Assembly: GCF_009765785.1 (NCBI RefSeq) | Contig: NZ_LMUT01000007.1 | Span: 44,038 to 108,037 of the forward strand | Reading direction: 5' to 3' | Length of the DNA stretch: 64,000 bases | Source of the DNA: Granulicella sp. L46 | GTDB lineage: Bacteria > Acidobacteriota > Terriglobia > Terriglobales > Acidobacteriaceae | Shown: in pieces, positions 8,653 through 18,309 of the stretch | How positions within the stretch are numbered: the stretch's first letter is position 1 | Layout of the letters: every line of letters starts with the position of its first letter | Notes under the pieces: model-generated | Told to the model about the DNA's origin: nothing | What the model saw: only the letters and a program-made list of their open reading frames with translations | The model's database searches: none | Translations under genes and position numbers: made by a program

Positions 8653-10176
8653 ATGGGTTGGATGAAGCAATGTTCCCCTGAGGCGGTCGGCGCGCGGAGA
8701 TCGCGGCGGTCCCTGGGATCGGCTGCTCGCGGTGTGGCTGCGCGGACGATGGCTGCGCGGTGGCTGATGGCCCTTTTACTGTGTTGGGGCATGGCCGCGG
8801 GGATGGCATGGGCGCAGGCGCCCGCGTCAAGCCAGGCCGACAGGATTGCGGCGCTCGAGAAGACCGCCGGAGAGAACGCCACGGCGATCGCCAAGGCGCA
8901 GAGTGCAGGAGACAACGCCTGGATGCTGACCAGCGCGGCGCTGGTGCTGATGATGAGTGGGCCTGGGCTGGCGCTGTTTTACGGCGGCCTGGTGCGGAAA
9001 AAGAACATTCTCGGAACCATGATGCAGACGTTCGCGATGATGGCCGTGATTACGGTGCTATGGGCGTTCGTGACGTACTCGCTGGCGTTCGGAACCGGGA
9101 ACGCGTTTATTGGCGGCTTGCACAACGTGTTTCTTCGCGGCGTGGGGCTCGACCCCAATCCAGCGTATGCCGCTACGATTCCGCTTCAGACTTACATGGT
9201 CTACCAGCTGATGTTTGCGATCATTACGCCGGCGCTCATCACCGGAGCGTTTGCCGAGCGAATGAAGTTTTCGGCGATGCTGGTGTTCATGGTGCTGTGG
9301 GCGATCCTGGTGTACTCACCGATGGCGCACATGGTATGGGGCGTGGGAGGGCTGCTGAACGCGACCGCGGTAGGAACCGGGGGACTGGCGGGACGGTTTC
9401 CGTGCCTGGACTTTGCAGGCGGGACTGTCGTGCATGTGACCTCCGGCGTAAGCGCGCTGGTAACGGCGATCTACCTTGGCAAGCGGCTGGGATTTCCGCA
9501 GAAGGCCTTCATGCCGCACTCGGTAGTGCTGAGCTTTATCGGAGCTTGCCTGCTGTGGGTAGGCTGGTTTGGATTTAATGCGGGGTCGGCGCTGGCGGCA
9601 AGCGGCTTGGCAACTTCTGCGTTTGTGGCCACCCACTTTGGGGCGGCCGCGGCTGCGATTGGCTGGTCGGTAGCAGAGTGGTTGCGCAATGGGAAACCTT
9701 CAGCGCTCGGAGCGATTTCGGGCGCGGTGGCAGGGCTGGTAGCGATTACGCCTGCCTCCGGATTTGTGACGCCGATGAGCGCTCTGTGGATCGGCTTGCT
9801 CGCCGGCATCTTCTGCTTCTTCATGGTCGTCGTTGTGAAGAATATCTTTGGCTATGACGATTCGCTGGATGCGTTTGGCGTGCATGGAGCCGGCGGGACC
9901 TTGGGAGCGATCCTGACCGGTTTCTTCGCGAGTTCGGTGATCAATCCGATCTTTGGAGCAGGGAAGGCGACCGGTTTCTTTGAGGGCAATCACGGGCAGG
10001 TACTCAATCAGTTGGTGGGAGTGTTAATCGCCTGGACGATTTCCATCGTGGGTACGCTGATAATTTTATTTGTAGTTGATAAGCTGATTGGCCTGCGTGT
10101 AAGTGAGGATGACGAACGCGCGGGACTCGACCTGTCGCAGCATGGCGAAGAGGGCTATGACTGGGAAGGCGGGTAG
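8653..10176 (+). CDS. amt: ammonium transporter (Amt family)
   Basis: About 507 residues. It is an ammonium channel/transporter of the inner membrane with an N-terminal extension. I chose ATG 8653 because GAAGG (8638-8642) lies at the right distance; an earlier in-frame ATG at 8620 has none. A cleavable-looking signal (hydrophobic stretch ending AWAQA) is followed by a short Ala/Glu-rich segment (ADRIAALEKTAGENATAIAK). About 11 membrane helices then start at 'NAWMLTSAALVLMM'. Family marks include GLALFYGGLVRKKN, the periplasmic Phe region, the twin-His pore segments (GGTVVHVTSGVSALV and DAFGVHGAGGTLGAI) and a cytoplasmic tail. It is followed 36 bases later by the PII gene, the classical amtB-glnK pair. 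Confidence 0.95.
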   Translation: MGWMKQCSPEAVGARRSRRSLGSAARGVAARTMAARWLMALLLCWGMAAGMAWAQAPASSQADRIAALEKTAGENATAIAKAQSAGDNAWMLTSAALVLMMSGPGLALFYGGLVRKKNILGTMMQTFAMMAVITVLWAFVTYSLAFGTGNAFIGGLHNVFLRGVGLDPNPAYAATIPLQTYMVYQLMFAIITPALITGAFAERMKFSAMLVFMVLWAILVYSPMAHMVWGVGGLLNATAVGTGGLAGRFPCLDFAGGTVVHVTSGVSALVTAIYLGKRLGFPQKAFMPHSVVLSFIGACLLWVGWFGFNAGSALAASGLATSAFVATHFGAAAAAIGWSVAEWLRNGKPSALGAISGAVAGLVAITPASGFVTPMSALWIGLLAGIFCFFMVVVVKNIFGYDDSLDAFGVHGAGGTLGAILTGFFASSVINPIFGAGKATGFFEGNHGQVLNQLVGVLIAWTISIVGTLIILFVVDKLIGLRVSEDDERAGLDLSQHGEEGYDWEGG

Positions 10177-10551
<375 letters not shown>

Positions 10552-10604
10552 GGGGTGCAGCGACGAACCGACTATCAAACAACGCGAACGAGGGCGGCGG
10601 TGGG

Positions 10605-13268
10605 ATGAATCCAAAGCCGGGGGGTTCGGCACGCGGGGTCTATGAAGAGCGCCTCGCAGAGATTCGCGGCAACTTTGAATCGAGCGGCGATGGACTGCAG
10701 GCAGCGGCCGCCCGCTCGGCACTGGTCGGCGGACTGGTGATGCAGTTTTGGGAGGAGCAGGTTGCCGCAAATCCGAAACTGGGTAAGGGAGTTGCCGTCT
10801 GTGCGATCGGCGGGTTTGGGCGCGGACAGCTGTTTCCTTACTCCGATGTGGACCTGATGTTTTCGGTGGAGAAGGGCTCGGAGAAGTTGGCCAAGGAGCC
10901 GATTCGAAGCGTTTCACAGTCGCTGTGGGATTGCGGCCTGCAGGTTTCCTTTGTGACTCGACCGCCGGGGGAGTGTGAGCGCCTGGATGTGGCGAATCCC
11001 GAGTTTGCCCTGGCGCTGCTGGACTTGCGGTGGCTCGGCGGGGATCAGGACGTGTTCGCCCGACTAAAAGAAAAGTGTGTCGCAAAGCTGAGGTCATGCG
11101 ATGGCAAAGCGATCGGTGTAGAGCTGGCGAAGCTTACCAGCGAGCGCCATGCGAAGTTCGGCGACACGCTGTTTCACCTGGAGCCGAATATTAAGGATTG
11201 TCCCGGCGGCCTCCGGGATGCGAACGTCCGCCAGTGGCTGGTTGGGCTGCGGACTGGAAAGAATTCGCAGAACGTGGGGAACGCGGTGGCGTCGAGTCCC
11301 AGCAGCGAGGAATTTCAGGAAGCGGTGGCATTTCTAGCGGCCGTCCGTTGCTTCCTCCACTATCGCCATGAGTGCGACGACAATACGCTCGACTGGCAGG
11401 CACAAGATGGGGCAGCGAAGCACCGAATCGGGTTGCCGGGACCGGGGCACGGCAGTGTCGATGCAGCGTACTGGATGCGAGTGTACTTCCGTCACGCGCG
11501 GGTCATTGAGAAATGCTTGCTTCGGGAGGCGGAGAGTGCGGGGCTTGAGGTGGAAACTCCGTCGGTTGCGCGAAAGATTCGCGTGCCCGAGGAAGCCGGC
11601 TTCCAGATCAAGGCCGGCGTCCTGGATCTGAGGGAGACGTCTTCCGGTGGCGTGGATGCGGCGTACGAACCGGAGATCGTCCTGGCAGCGTTTCGAGCGA
11701 TGGCGGAGAGTGGCGCGCGGCTCTCACAGAGCAGCGAAGAGCGGATTGCGAATGCTATTCCAAGACTGTCGTCGAACCTCGAAGAAGGGCCGGGGTTATG
11801 GAGGCAGCTAAGTGCGATCCTGGTTGGTCAGCGCGCGGGACACGCCTTGCGCGCCATGCATGCCCTGGGTGTGCTGGAGTTGATCCTGCCGGAGTTCCAT
11901 GGAATTGATGCGCTGGTGATTCGGGACGCCTACCACCGGTATACGGTCGACGAGCATACGTTCGTGCTGATTGACACATTGCACGGCCTGTCCGCAGATC
12001 CCAAGAAAGACGCGCGCAAAGAGGTTGAGGAGTGGCGCGTCAAGTTTGGCGCGATCCTTGCAGAGCTGCAGAATCCAGGGCTTTTGTATCTGGCCGCGGT
12101 GCTGCACGACACCGGCAAAGGGCGCGTCAGCGAGAATCACGCGGCAGAGAGTGCGCGGCTTGCTCAAAGCGTGCTGAGTCGACTGGAGATGGATGCCTAC
12201 GACGGTGGTGTGGTGATGCGGTTAATCGAGACACACCTTGAGATGTCGGCTGCGATGCGGCGAGACATCTTCGATGCTGAAACAGTTCGGGCGTTTGTGG
12301 GTAAGGTGCAGACGCACGAGTCGCTGCGTATGTTGACGCTGTTCACCTACGCCGATATTGCCGCCGTACATCCAGACGCACTGACGCCATGGAAGGCGGA
12401 GAACCTGTGGCGTCTGTACATTGCGACGGCCAATCAGCTGGACAGGAATGTTGACGAGGTGCGGGTGCACACGCGCGTGTCTGGAGGGGCGCTGGGCGGC
12501 TGGCGGAAGGATGAGAAGATCACCCGCGTGCTTTCGTTGGTGCCGGGCAGGGAAGCAGCGATGGAGCAGTTCCTCGAGGGCTTTCCGGAGCGATATGTCA
12601 GCACCCGATCTGCAGAGACGATGCGACAGCACTTCGAGATGACCCAACATTTTGCGGACGACTCGTTTCAGATGACCTTTCAGCATGGAGACACACGGTC
12701 CGGATCGGTGAGCGAGATTACGCTGGTTACCCAGGATCGGCCCCGACTGTTCGCCGGTATGGCGGCTGCTCTTGCTGCCTGGGGAATGAATGTAGTGACG
12801 GCCGACGCGTTCGCCAACCAGGCCGGTGTGGTCGTGGACACCTTTCGGTTTACCGATACCTTCAAGACCTTGGAGCTGAATGAGAGCGAGCGTGGCCGCT
12901 TCCTGTCGAGTGTGCGGGACCTGGTGGCGGGCCGTGCGTCCGTGGAAAAGCTGCTGAGCGGACGCCGCCGGGCAAAGCGGAGGCCACCCCTCGTCCCGGT
13001 GGAGACCAGGATCGAGTTCGATGAGACGGCGTCGTCGCACAGCACGCTCCTGCAAGTAATTGCGCAGGATATTCCGGGGCTTCTGCGAGCGATCAGCGCG
13101 ACCCTGAGTGAGCGGGGGCACAACGTGGAAGTAGCGTTGGTCGATACCGAAGGCGAGACCGCGATCGATGTCTTCTATCTCACGACGGGAGGCAAACGGC
13201 TGACAGTCGAGCAGGAAAAGGAGTTGCATCAGGGGTTGATCGAAGCGATTGAGGCGAACAGCCGCTGA
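10605..13268 (+). CDS. glnD: [protein-PII] uridylyltransferase / uridylyl-removing enzyme GlnD
   Basis: An 887-residue bifunctional sensor of glutamine that adds UMP to PII and removes it. Domain order is as follows. The nucleotidyltransferase has GGFGRGQLFPYSDVDL, with metal-binding Asp81 and Asp83. A linker carries FHLEPNIKDCPGGLRD, the PII-uridylyltransferase signature. The HD hydrolase has LHDTGKG (His501-Asp502). Two C-terminal ACT domains follow (about 700-770 and 805-880), the second ending in a VALVDTEGETAIDVFYL stretch. Length and order match family members. It starts 53 bases after the PII gene, fitting an amt-glnK-glnD operon. Confidence 0.95.
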   Translation: MNPKPGGSARGVYEERLAEIRGNFESSGDGLQAAAARSALVGGLVMQFWEEQVAANPKLGKGVAVCAIGGFGRGQLFPYSDVDLMFSVEKGSEKLAKEPIRSVSQSLWDCGLQVSFVTRPPGECERLDVANPEFALALLDLRWLGGDQDVFARLKEKCVAKLRSCDGKAIGVELAKLTSERHAKFGDTLFHLEPNIKDCPGGLRDANVRQWLVGLRTGKNSQNVGNAVASSPSSEEFQEAVAFLAAVRCFLHYRHECDDNTLDWQAQDGAAKHRIGLPGPGHGSVDAAYWMRVYFRHARVIEKCLLREAESAGLEVETPSVARKIRVPEEAGFQIKAGVLDLRETSSGGVDAAYEPEIVLAAFRAMAESGARLSQSSEERIANAIPRLSSNLEEGPGLWRQLSAILVGQRAGHALRAMHALGVLELILPEFHGIDALVIRDAYHRYTVDEHTFVLIDTLHGLSADPKKDARKEVEEWRVKFGAILAELQNPGLLYLAAVLHDTGKGRVSENHAAESARLAQSVLSRLEMDAYDGGVVMRLIETHLEMSAAMRRDIFDAETVRAFVGKVQTHESLRMLTLFTYADIAAVHPDALTPWKAENLWRLYIATANQLDRNVDEVRVHTRVSGGALGGWRKDEKITRVLSLVPGREAAMEQFLEGFPERYVSTRSAETMRQHFEMTQHFADDSFQMTFQHGDTRSGSVSEITLVTQDRPRLFAGMAAALAAWGMNVVTADAFANQAGVVVDTFRFTDTFKTLELNESERGRFLSSVRDLVAGRASVEKLLSGRRRAKRRPPLVPVETRIEFDETASSHSTLLQVIAQDIPGLLRAISATLSERGHNVEVALVDTEGETAIDVFYLTTGGKRLTVEQEKELHQGLIEAIEANSR

Positions 13269-13426
13269 GACGACTCTCGCCATAATCCGGTTCACAATCT
13301 GCAAACTATTTTGTCCCTGAACAACCGCTTCAAGGGCTGCCGCATCACACGAGGGACAAGTTTTGAATTTGAGGAGCCACGAAAGGTTGGCTAAGCGTCT
13401 GGCTTTTATGGCCGATTATGGGCCGA

Positions 13427-13477
13427 ATCTCATAACCTAATGAGATCAAAGGGTTCCGAGAACGTATACTGAGCATC
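13427..13477 (+). promoter_or_regulatory. nuoB promoter with operator-like palindrome; possible leaderless start
   Basis: A 7-bp inverted repeat, ATCTCAT (13427-13433) and ATGAGAT (13440-13446), sits where a -35 box would be expected. A good -10 box TATACT is at 13465-13470. Transcription from that -10 would begin at about 13477-13478, the A of the nuoB ATG, and no SD is visible before the ATG. This suggests a leaderless mRNA controlled by a factor binding the palindrome. The -35 itself is poor, which fits activator dependence. The 209 bases between glnD and nuoB hold no gene. Confidence 0.45.
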
Positions 13478-14095
13478 ATGACCCAAACTTCCAACCAGAT
13501 GGCGACCATGGGTGAGCCGACCAAGGCTCAGCAGCAGAGTGACCGTTACCTTTTCGGTAACCTGGAAAGCTTTGGAAAGAACCGCCAGATGGTGCAAGAG
13601 GTGAACTGGGGAAGCAGCCAACCTGAGGGTGTGGTGCTGGCTTCCCTGGATGCCGCTGTTAATTGGGTACGAAAGAATTCGATCTGGCCCATGACCTTTG
13701 GTTTGGCATGCTGCGCCATCGAAATGATGTCCATGGGTGGATCAAGATACGACATTGCAAGGTTTGGCGCAGAAGTCTTCCGGCCGTCGCCGCGGCAGAG
13801 CGATCTGATGATCATCGCGGGCAGGGTTTCGCAGAAGATGGCGCCCGTCATTCGCAGGCTCTACGAGCAGATGCCCGAACCAAAGTGGGTGATTTCTATG
13901 GGCGCATGCGCGACTTCTGGAGGCGTTTTTAATAACTACGCGCTCCTGCAGGGGGTTAATCAAGTAATACCGGTCGATGTGTACGTGCCGGGATGCCCGC
14001 CTCGGCCGGAGCAGTTGTTGTACGCGATCACGCTTTTGCAAGAGAAGATTCAGGCCAGCCGCGGAACGGTTCGGCAGACGCTGAATCTGGACTGA
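13478..14095 (+). CDS. nuoB: NADH-quinone oxidoreductase subunit B (NuoB), stand-alone copy
   Basis: A 205-residue complex I subunit that carries the N2 4Fe-4S cluster next to the quinone site. The cluster ligands are visible: tandem cysteines in ACCAIEMM, one in GACATSGG and one in [12 protein letters not shown]. The N-terminus is about 40 residues longer than minimal NuoB and lacks a signal. The flanking genes are glnD and an outer-membrane protein gene, not nuoA or nuoC, so this copy is outside a nuo operon. It could be the only nuoB or a second copy, which only the whole genome can settle. No SD precedes the ATG. Confidence 0.93.
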   Translation: MTQTSNQMATMGEPTKAQQQSDRYLFGNLESFGKNRQMVQEVNWGSSQPEGVVLASLDAAVNWVRKNSIWPMTFGLACCAIEMMSMGGSRYDIARFGAEVFRPSPRQSDLMIIAGRVSQKMAPVIRRLYEQMPEPKWVISMGACATSGGVFNNYALLQGVNQVIPVDVYVPGCPPRPEQLLYAITLLQEKIQASRGTVRQTLNLD

Positions 14096-14239
14096 ATGCA
14101 GAGTTTCTGGACTAAAATGGCCTGTATTCGGACCTTAACAGAAAGGGTTCATCTCGAAATCAGGAACAAGGACGGGATGGAGTTGCTGTAGCGTTGTTAT
14201 GTGAAGAACTGGGTGCTTTGGGGCTGCTGAAGATTTTTA

Positions 14240-14321
14240 TTGCACGATCGGGCATTCGAGGTACACTTTTCGGGAATGGTTATAGGTATAGTTAGAAGGC
14301 TAACCACTAATAAATAACCAT
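14240..14321 (+). promoter_or_regulatory. promoter and nested hairpin upstream of the outer-membrane protein gene
   Basis: A sigma70-like promoter is visible: TTGCAC (14240-14245), 16 bp, TACACT (14262-14267). The predicted transcript then starts with a nested palindrome: ATGGTTAT (14276-14283) pairs with ATAACCAT (14314-14321) and encloses GTTAG-AAGG-CTAAC (14291-14304). The hairpin ends 27 bases before the SD GGAGG (14348-14352). It may stabilise the mRNA, as is common for abundant outer-membrane protein genes, or act as an operator. The 265-base gap holds no gene. Confidence 0.5.
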
Positions 14322-14360
14322 AGAACATTGAATTAGAAGCTTGACTTGGAGGATCGTCGA

Positions 14361-16046
14361 ATGTCTTATCGCCCATTTCGCAATATCGGCCGGTTGGCTC
14401 TGGCTGCATGTGCGGTCACTTTTGGAGTAGCCATCGCGGGTGCGCAGAGCACAATGCCCAACGCTCCCAATCCATCGCGTGTAGACATATTCACGGGCTA
14501 CTCCTACTACGGATTGCACAGTCTTAATCAGCCCTCTGGTGAACAGTTTGGCTCCGTAGATGAGGGCGCCATCGGTAGCGGCGCTTACTATTTCAACAGG
14601 TATTTTGGCGGCGAAGTCGCTATGATCGCCAACCCCAACGGCAACGGTGACGGCTTTTACGGCTATTATGCCGGCCCGATCTTCCGCCTTCCGATGCAGA
14701 ACTACACGCTCTTTGCGCACGGTATGGTAGGCGGCGTTGATGGCGTTGGACCCAACAACCCCGGCGGCGTTGGCTACAACCCGTACCAGTGGGGTGTTGG
14801 CTTAATCGCTGGCGGCGGTATGGACTACGATCTTCCTTTCTTCAATCATCGCCTCGGTCTGCGCCTGTTTGAGGCGGATTATCGCTACACGCACATTGAC
14901 TTCGGTCCGGCAAATCCGGCGATCTACCTTCAGGGCGGACGCGCAAACCTGTCCGGCGCGGAGCTGAGCACCGGTCTACTGTTCCACTTCGGCAGCATAG
15001 TCCCACCGCCGCCGGTTACCTATGCCTGCGCAGTGACGGCGCCGACGGGAACAATCTATCCTGGCGACCCGGTCACGGTCACCGGTACAGCGACCAACCT
15101 ACGCCCCAAGAAGGACGCGCACTACACGTGGACCTCGGATGGCGGTACGGTATCGGGTGAGTCCAATGTTGCGGCGATCGACACCAAGACGCTTTCGGCC
15201 GGAACTTACACGGTCAAGGGTCACGTTGAGCAGGGTCCAAAGCCCGGCATGTTCGCAGATTGCACCGTGCCGTTCACTGTGACGGCATTCCAGCCGCCGA
15301 CCATCTCCTGCTCGGCGAATCCAAGCACTCTCAATGCGGGTGATCCTTCCACCATCACGGCTGCTGGCGTAAGCCCGCAGAATCGTCCTCTGACTTACAG
15401 CTACAGCGCTACGGCTGGATCGATCAGCGGCAACACTGCTTCGGCGACCCTGTCGACGGCCGGTGCGGCTCCTGGCACGACGATTACCGTGACCTGCAAC
15501 GTAGTTGATGACAAGGGCCAGACTGCCTCCGCGCAAACGACGGTTACGCTGAACGCGCCGCCGCCGCCGCCGGCACCTGTGACCCAAAGCCTGTGCACCA
15601 TCACCTTCGACAAGGACAAGGCACGCCCAACCCGTGTGGACAATGAAGCCAAGGCTTGCCTTGACGACATCGCCCTGACGGCGCAGCGTGACACGACCGC
15701 GAAGCTTGCGATCGTTGGTAACTCTGCTCCTGTGCCGGTTCGCGGTAAGTCGACCCCGAAGAAGGAACAGATGGCGACTGACTGGGCCAACAAGCGCGCT
15801 GCAGAGCGTGCGGTCAACGAGAAGAACTACCTGGTAACGGAGAAGGGTCTGGATGCCTCGAGCATCTCGGTCTACACCGGAACTGCGGGAACCAACTCGG
15901 CTGCCACCACGCTGATCCCTGCCGGAGCAACGCTTGACCAGACCGGACTCACCCCAGTGGATGAGACGGCGGTCAAGGCTGTGCCCCGCAAGGCAGCGGC
16001 TCCTCGCCGCCGCCGCAAGGCGGCAGCAGCAGCGGCCACGATGTAA
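14361..16046 (+). CDS. outer-membrane beta-barrel protein with Ig-like domains and degenerate OmpA-type tail
   Basis: A 561-residue exported protein. ATG 14361 has SD GGAGG 8 bases upstream. A signal peptide (about residues 1-27, ending in AGAQ) is followed by an OmpA/porin-like eight-strand barrel rich in Tyr, Gly and Asn (about 30-205). A PPPP linker leads to two Ig/PKD-like domains (about 212-305 and 310-395), a proline hinge (PPPPPAP) and a region resembling an OmpA C-terminal periplasmic domain (CTITFDKDKARPTRVDNEAKACLD...). That last part lacks a clear peptidoglycan-binding NxxLSxxRA motif but keeps WANKRAAERA. The last 20 or so residues are unusually basic and Ala-rich (RRRRKAAAAAA). 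Probably an abundant envelope protein. Confidence 0.8.
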   Translation: MSYRPFRNIGRLALAACAVTFGVAIAGAQSTMPNAPNPSRVDIFTGYSYYGLHSLNQPSGEQFGSVDEGAIGSGAYYFNRYFGGEVAMIANPNGNGDGFYGYYAGPIFRLPMQNYTLFAHGMVGGVDGVGPNNPGGVGYNPYQWGVGLIAGGGMDYDLPFFNHRLGLRLFEADYRYTHIDFGPANPAIYLQGGRANLSGAELSTGLLFHFGSIVPPPPVTYACAVTAPTGTIYPGDPVTVTGTATNLRPKKDAHYTWTSDGGTVSGESNVAAIDTKTLSAGTYTVKGHVEQGPKPGMFADCTVPFTVTAFQPPTISCSANPSTLNAGDPSTITAAGVSPQNRPLTYSYSATAGSISGNTASATLSTAGAAPGTTITVTCNVVDDKGQTASAQTTVTLNAPPPPPAPVTQSLCTITFDKDKARPTRVDNEAKACLDDIALTAQRDTTAKLAIVGNSAPVPVRGKSTPKKEQMATDWANKRAAERAVNEKNYLVTEKGLDASSISVYTGTAGTNSAATTLIPAGATLDQTGLTPVDETAVKAVPRKAAAPRRRRKAAAAAATM

Positions 16047-16064
16047 ACCTGCCTCAATAAACCT

Positions 16065-16108
16065 CAACGGCCGGCCGGGAGCGATCCCAGCCGGCCGTTG
16101 TACTTTAA
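16065..16108 (+). terminator. intrinsic terminator after outer-membrane protein gene
   Basis: CAACGGCCGGC (16065-16075) pairs perfectly with GCCGGCCGTTG (16090-16100). The 14-base loop can itself pair GGGA with TCCC. A short T-containing tail (tacttt) follows. It lies 18 bases after the stop codon. Confidence 0.75.
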
Positions 16109-16230
16109 GGGTGAACAATCCTGCCTGCCTCGCGCTCCGTCCGGACGCATCAGGCTAGATAAGTCCCGCTCCCTTCGTGCGTGCCGAATGGACGAGGTTT
16201 AGGTTAGCCTTATGGAATAGGAGCAATTTG

Positions 16231-18267
16231 TTGAAAAGTCTGAAATCCCTGTCCCTGCGTGTGCTTGCTGCCCTCGTCCTGAGTGGGACATTTGCCCTTC
16301 CGATGCATGCTGCGGCGAACTGGTTTCCCTTAGGACCTTATGGCGGAGATGCGCGCTGTTTCGCCGCGGATCCTGGAAACTCGAAGCATCTCTACCTGGG
16401 GACCGCCAGCGGGTGGATCTACGAGTCGCGTGATGGCGGAGGGACCTGGTCGCGCCTAAGTCAAATTCGCGATCGCAACGACCTAATCATCGATCACATT
16501 CGCACCGACGCCAGGAACCCACGGCGCCTTGTTGTTGGCGCGTGGATTGTCGATCATCCCGATGGCGGAATGTTCATCAGCGAAGACGGCGGCAAGACCT
16601 GGAATGACGTTCCCCAGATGCATGGTCAATCCGTGCGGTCGCTGACGCGGTCGGATTCCAACCCCGACGTGATGGTCGCGGGAACGCTGCAGGGGGTGTT
16701 TCGTACCATCGACAACGGCTTGCATTGGAACCAGATCAGTCCGGCCGGAAGCACAGAGATTCATGAGGTACAGTCGGTCGCGATCGACCCGAAGAATCCG
16801 CAGATCATCTATGCCGGCACATGGCATCTGCCGTGGAAAACCGTCGATGGCGGAGCTCACTGGGAAAACATCAAGCAGGGAATCATCGAAGACTCGGATG
16901 TGTTCTCAATCCTTATAGACCCAACCCAGCCCCAGACCGTTTATCTAAGCGCGTGTTCCGGAATCTACAAGAGCGTTAACGCGGGCGCCCTGTTCAAGAA
17001 GGCGCCGGGTATTCCCTCGGCAGCTCGTCGCACCCGCAAGCTCCTACAAGATCCAGGTCATCTGTCGACGGTATATGCAGGCACTACACAAGGGCTCTAT
17101 CGCACGTTGGATGCTGGTCAGACCTGGGGCCCCTTGACTCCTGACAACGTGATTGTGAACGACGTCTATGTCGATCCGAAGGACTCTGGACATGTCTTGC
17201 TGGCGACCGACCACGCAGGGGTTCTGCGCAGTGACGACTTTGCCGCAAGCTTTCACCAATCAAACACGGGATTTTCGGCACGCCAGGTGGTGGCATTCGC
17301 GACCGATTCCATTCACCCTGCCGTGGTCTACGCCGGTGTGGTGAACGACAAAGAGGAAGGCGGCGTCTTCCAGAGCGTCGATGGCGGTGTTCACTGGCGG
17401 CAGGATAGCGTAGGTCTGAACGGACGCGACGTGTACAGCCTTGCTTCGACGCCTGCAGGCACGCTGCTCGCCGGAACCACCCACGGAATCTTTCGACTGG
17501 AAGGCGAGATCTGGGTGAACACAGGCCAGTGGCTCAAAAATGTATCGCACGAGAAACGGCCGGCTGCCAAATCTGCAGTACCTTCGCGCGATGATAGTCG
17601 CCTGACGAACCAGCCCATGGTCGATTCGATCGTCTATTCCATGGTTTCGGACGGAAACGTCTCGACCTTTGCCGGAACGTCCGACGGTCTCGTGCACAGC
17701 GAGAACGATGGCGTTGCGTGGACTCCGATGTCGACGCTACATATGGGCGAGGTGCGCTTCTTTGCCGTGGAGCGGGGAATCATGCTGGCAGCGGGCCTGA
17801 AGCGGATGTCGCTCTCCACGAACGGAGGCGCTCGATGGGCATCCCTCGCACTGCCTGCGGCGCTCACACAGATCTCCGCCGTTGCCGTCGATGGCAACAT
17901 GAATCTCTGGGTGGGCGGCCGGGAGGGCGTCTTCTATTCGTCAGACAGTGGCGCCACGTGGCGGCCAATCCACAACCTGGAGATTCCACAGGTAGACGGA
18001 ATCTACTTCGATCGCACCGGCAATCGGATACTGCTGACCACAGCCAACTCGACAATGGTCTTTGCGGTTCAGCTTCCAGATCACACGGTCCGATACTGGG
18101 AAACCGGTTGGAGGCTGCGCTTTGCACGGCCCATGGGCACCCATCTGCTAGCCGCCACCTTGTATGACGGCGTCGTTATTCAACCGAAGATGGTGGACTC
18201 GGAGTTTGGTAAGCAGTTCTCCGGGACTGCGCCTAAGGCAAGCAGTGCTGGAGCGGGCTCTCAATAG
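16231..18267 (+). CDS. exported BNR/sortilin-type beta-propeller protein
   Basis: A 678-residue protein. The TTG at 16231 is preferred because AGGAG (16219-16223) precedes it at 7 bases and the product then starts with a clean signal peptide (MKSLKSLSLRVLAALVLSG, cleaved near AHA-type MHAAA). An upstream in-frame GTG at 16177 would bury that signal. The rest consists of repeated propeller blades of the Ycf48/BNR kind: 'SxDGGxTW' and 'DPxNPxxxYAGT' units recur about ten times (for example SEDGGKTW, TVDGGAHW, TLDAGQTW, SVDGGVHW, SSDSGATW). No enzyme active site is evident. Likely a periplasmic or outer-surface scaffold or binding protein. Confidence 0.8.
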   Translation: MKSLKSLSLRVLAALVLSGTFALPMHAAANWFPLGPYGGDARCFAADPGNSKHLYLGTASGWIYESRDGGGTWSRLSQIRDRNDLIIDHIRTDARNPRRLVVGAWIVDHPDGGMFISEDGGKTWNDVPQMHGQSVRSLTRSDSNPDVMVAGTLQGVFRTIDNGLHWNQISPAGSTEIHEVQSVAIDPKNPQIIYAGTWHLPWKTVDGGAHWENIKQGIIEDSDVFSILIDPTQPQTVYLSACSGIYKSVNAGALFKKAPGIPSAARRTRKLLQDPGHLSTVYAGTTQGLYRTLDAGQTWGPLTPDNVIVNDVYVDPKDSGHVLLATDHAGVLRSDDFAASFHQSNTGFSARQVVAFATDSIHPAVVYAGVVNDKEEGGVFQSVDGGVHWRQDSVGLNGRDVYSLASTPAGTLLAGTTHGIFRLEGEIWVNTGQWLKNVSHEKRPAAKSAVPSRDDSRLTNQPMVDSIVYSMVSDGNVSTFAGTSDGLVHSENDGVAWTPMSTLHMGEVRFFAVERGIMLAAGLKRMSLSTNGGARWASLALPAALTQISAVAVDGNMNLWVGGREGVFYSSDSGATWRPIHNLEIPQVDGIYFDRTGNRILLTTANSTMVFAVQLPDHTVRYWETGWRLRFARPMGTHLLAATLYDGVVIQPKMVDSEFGKQFSGTAPKASSAGAGSQ

Positions 18268-18309
18268 CGCTGGAACCGGCGGCACATAACGGCGCTAGAA
18301 TAGAGAAGT

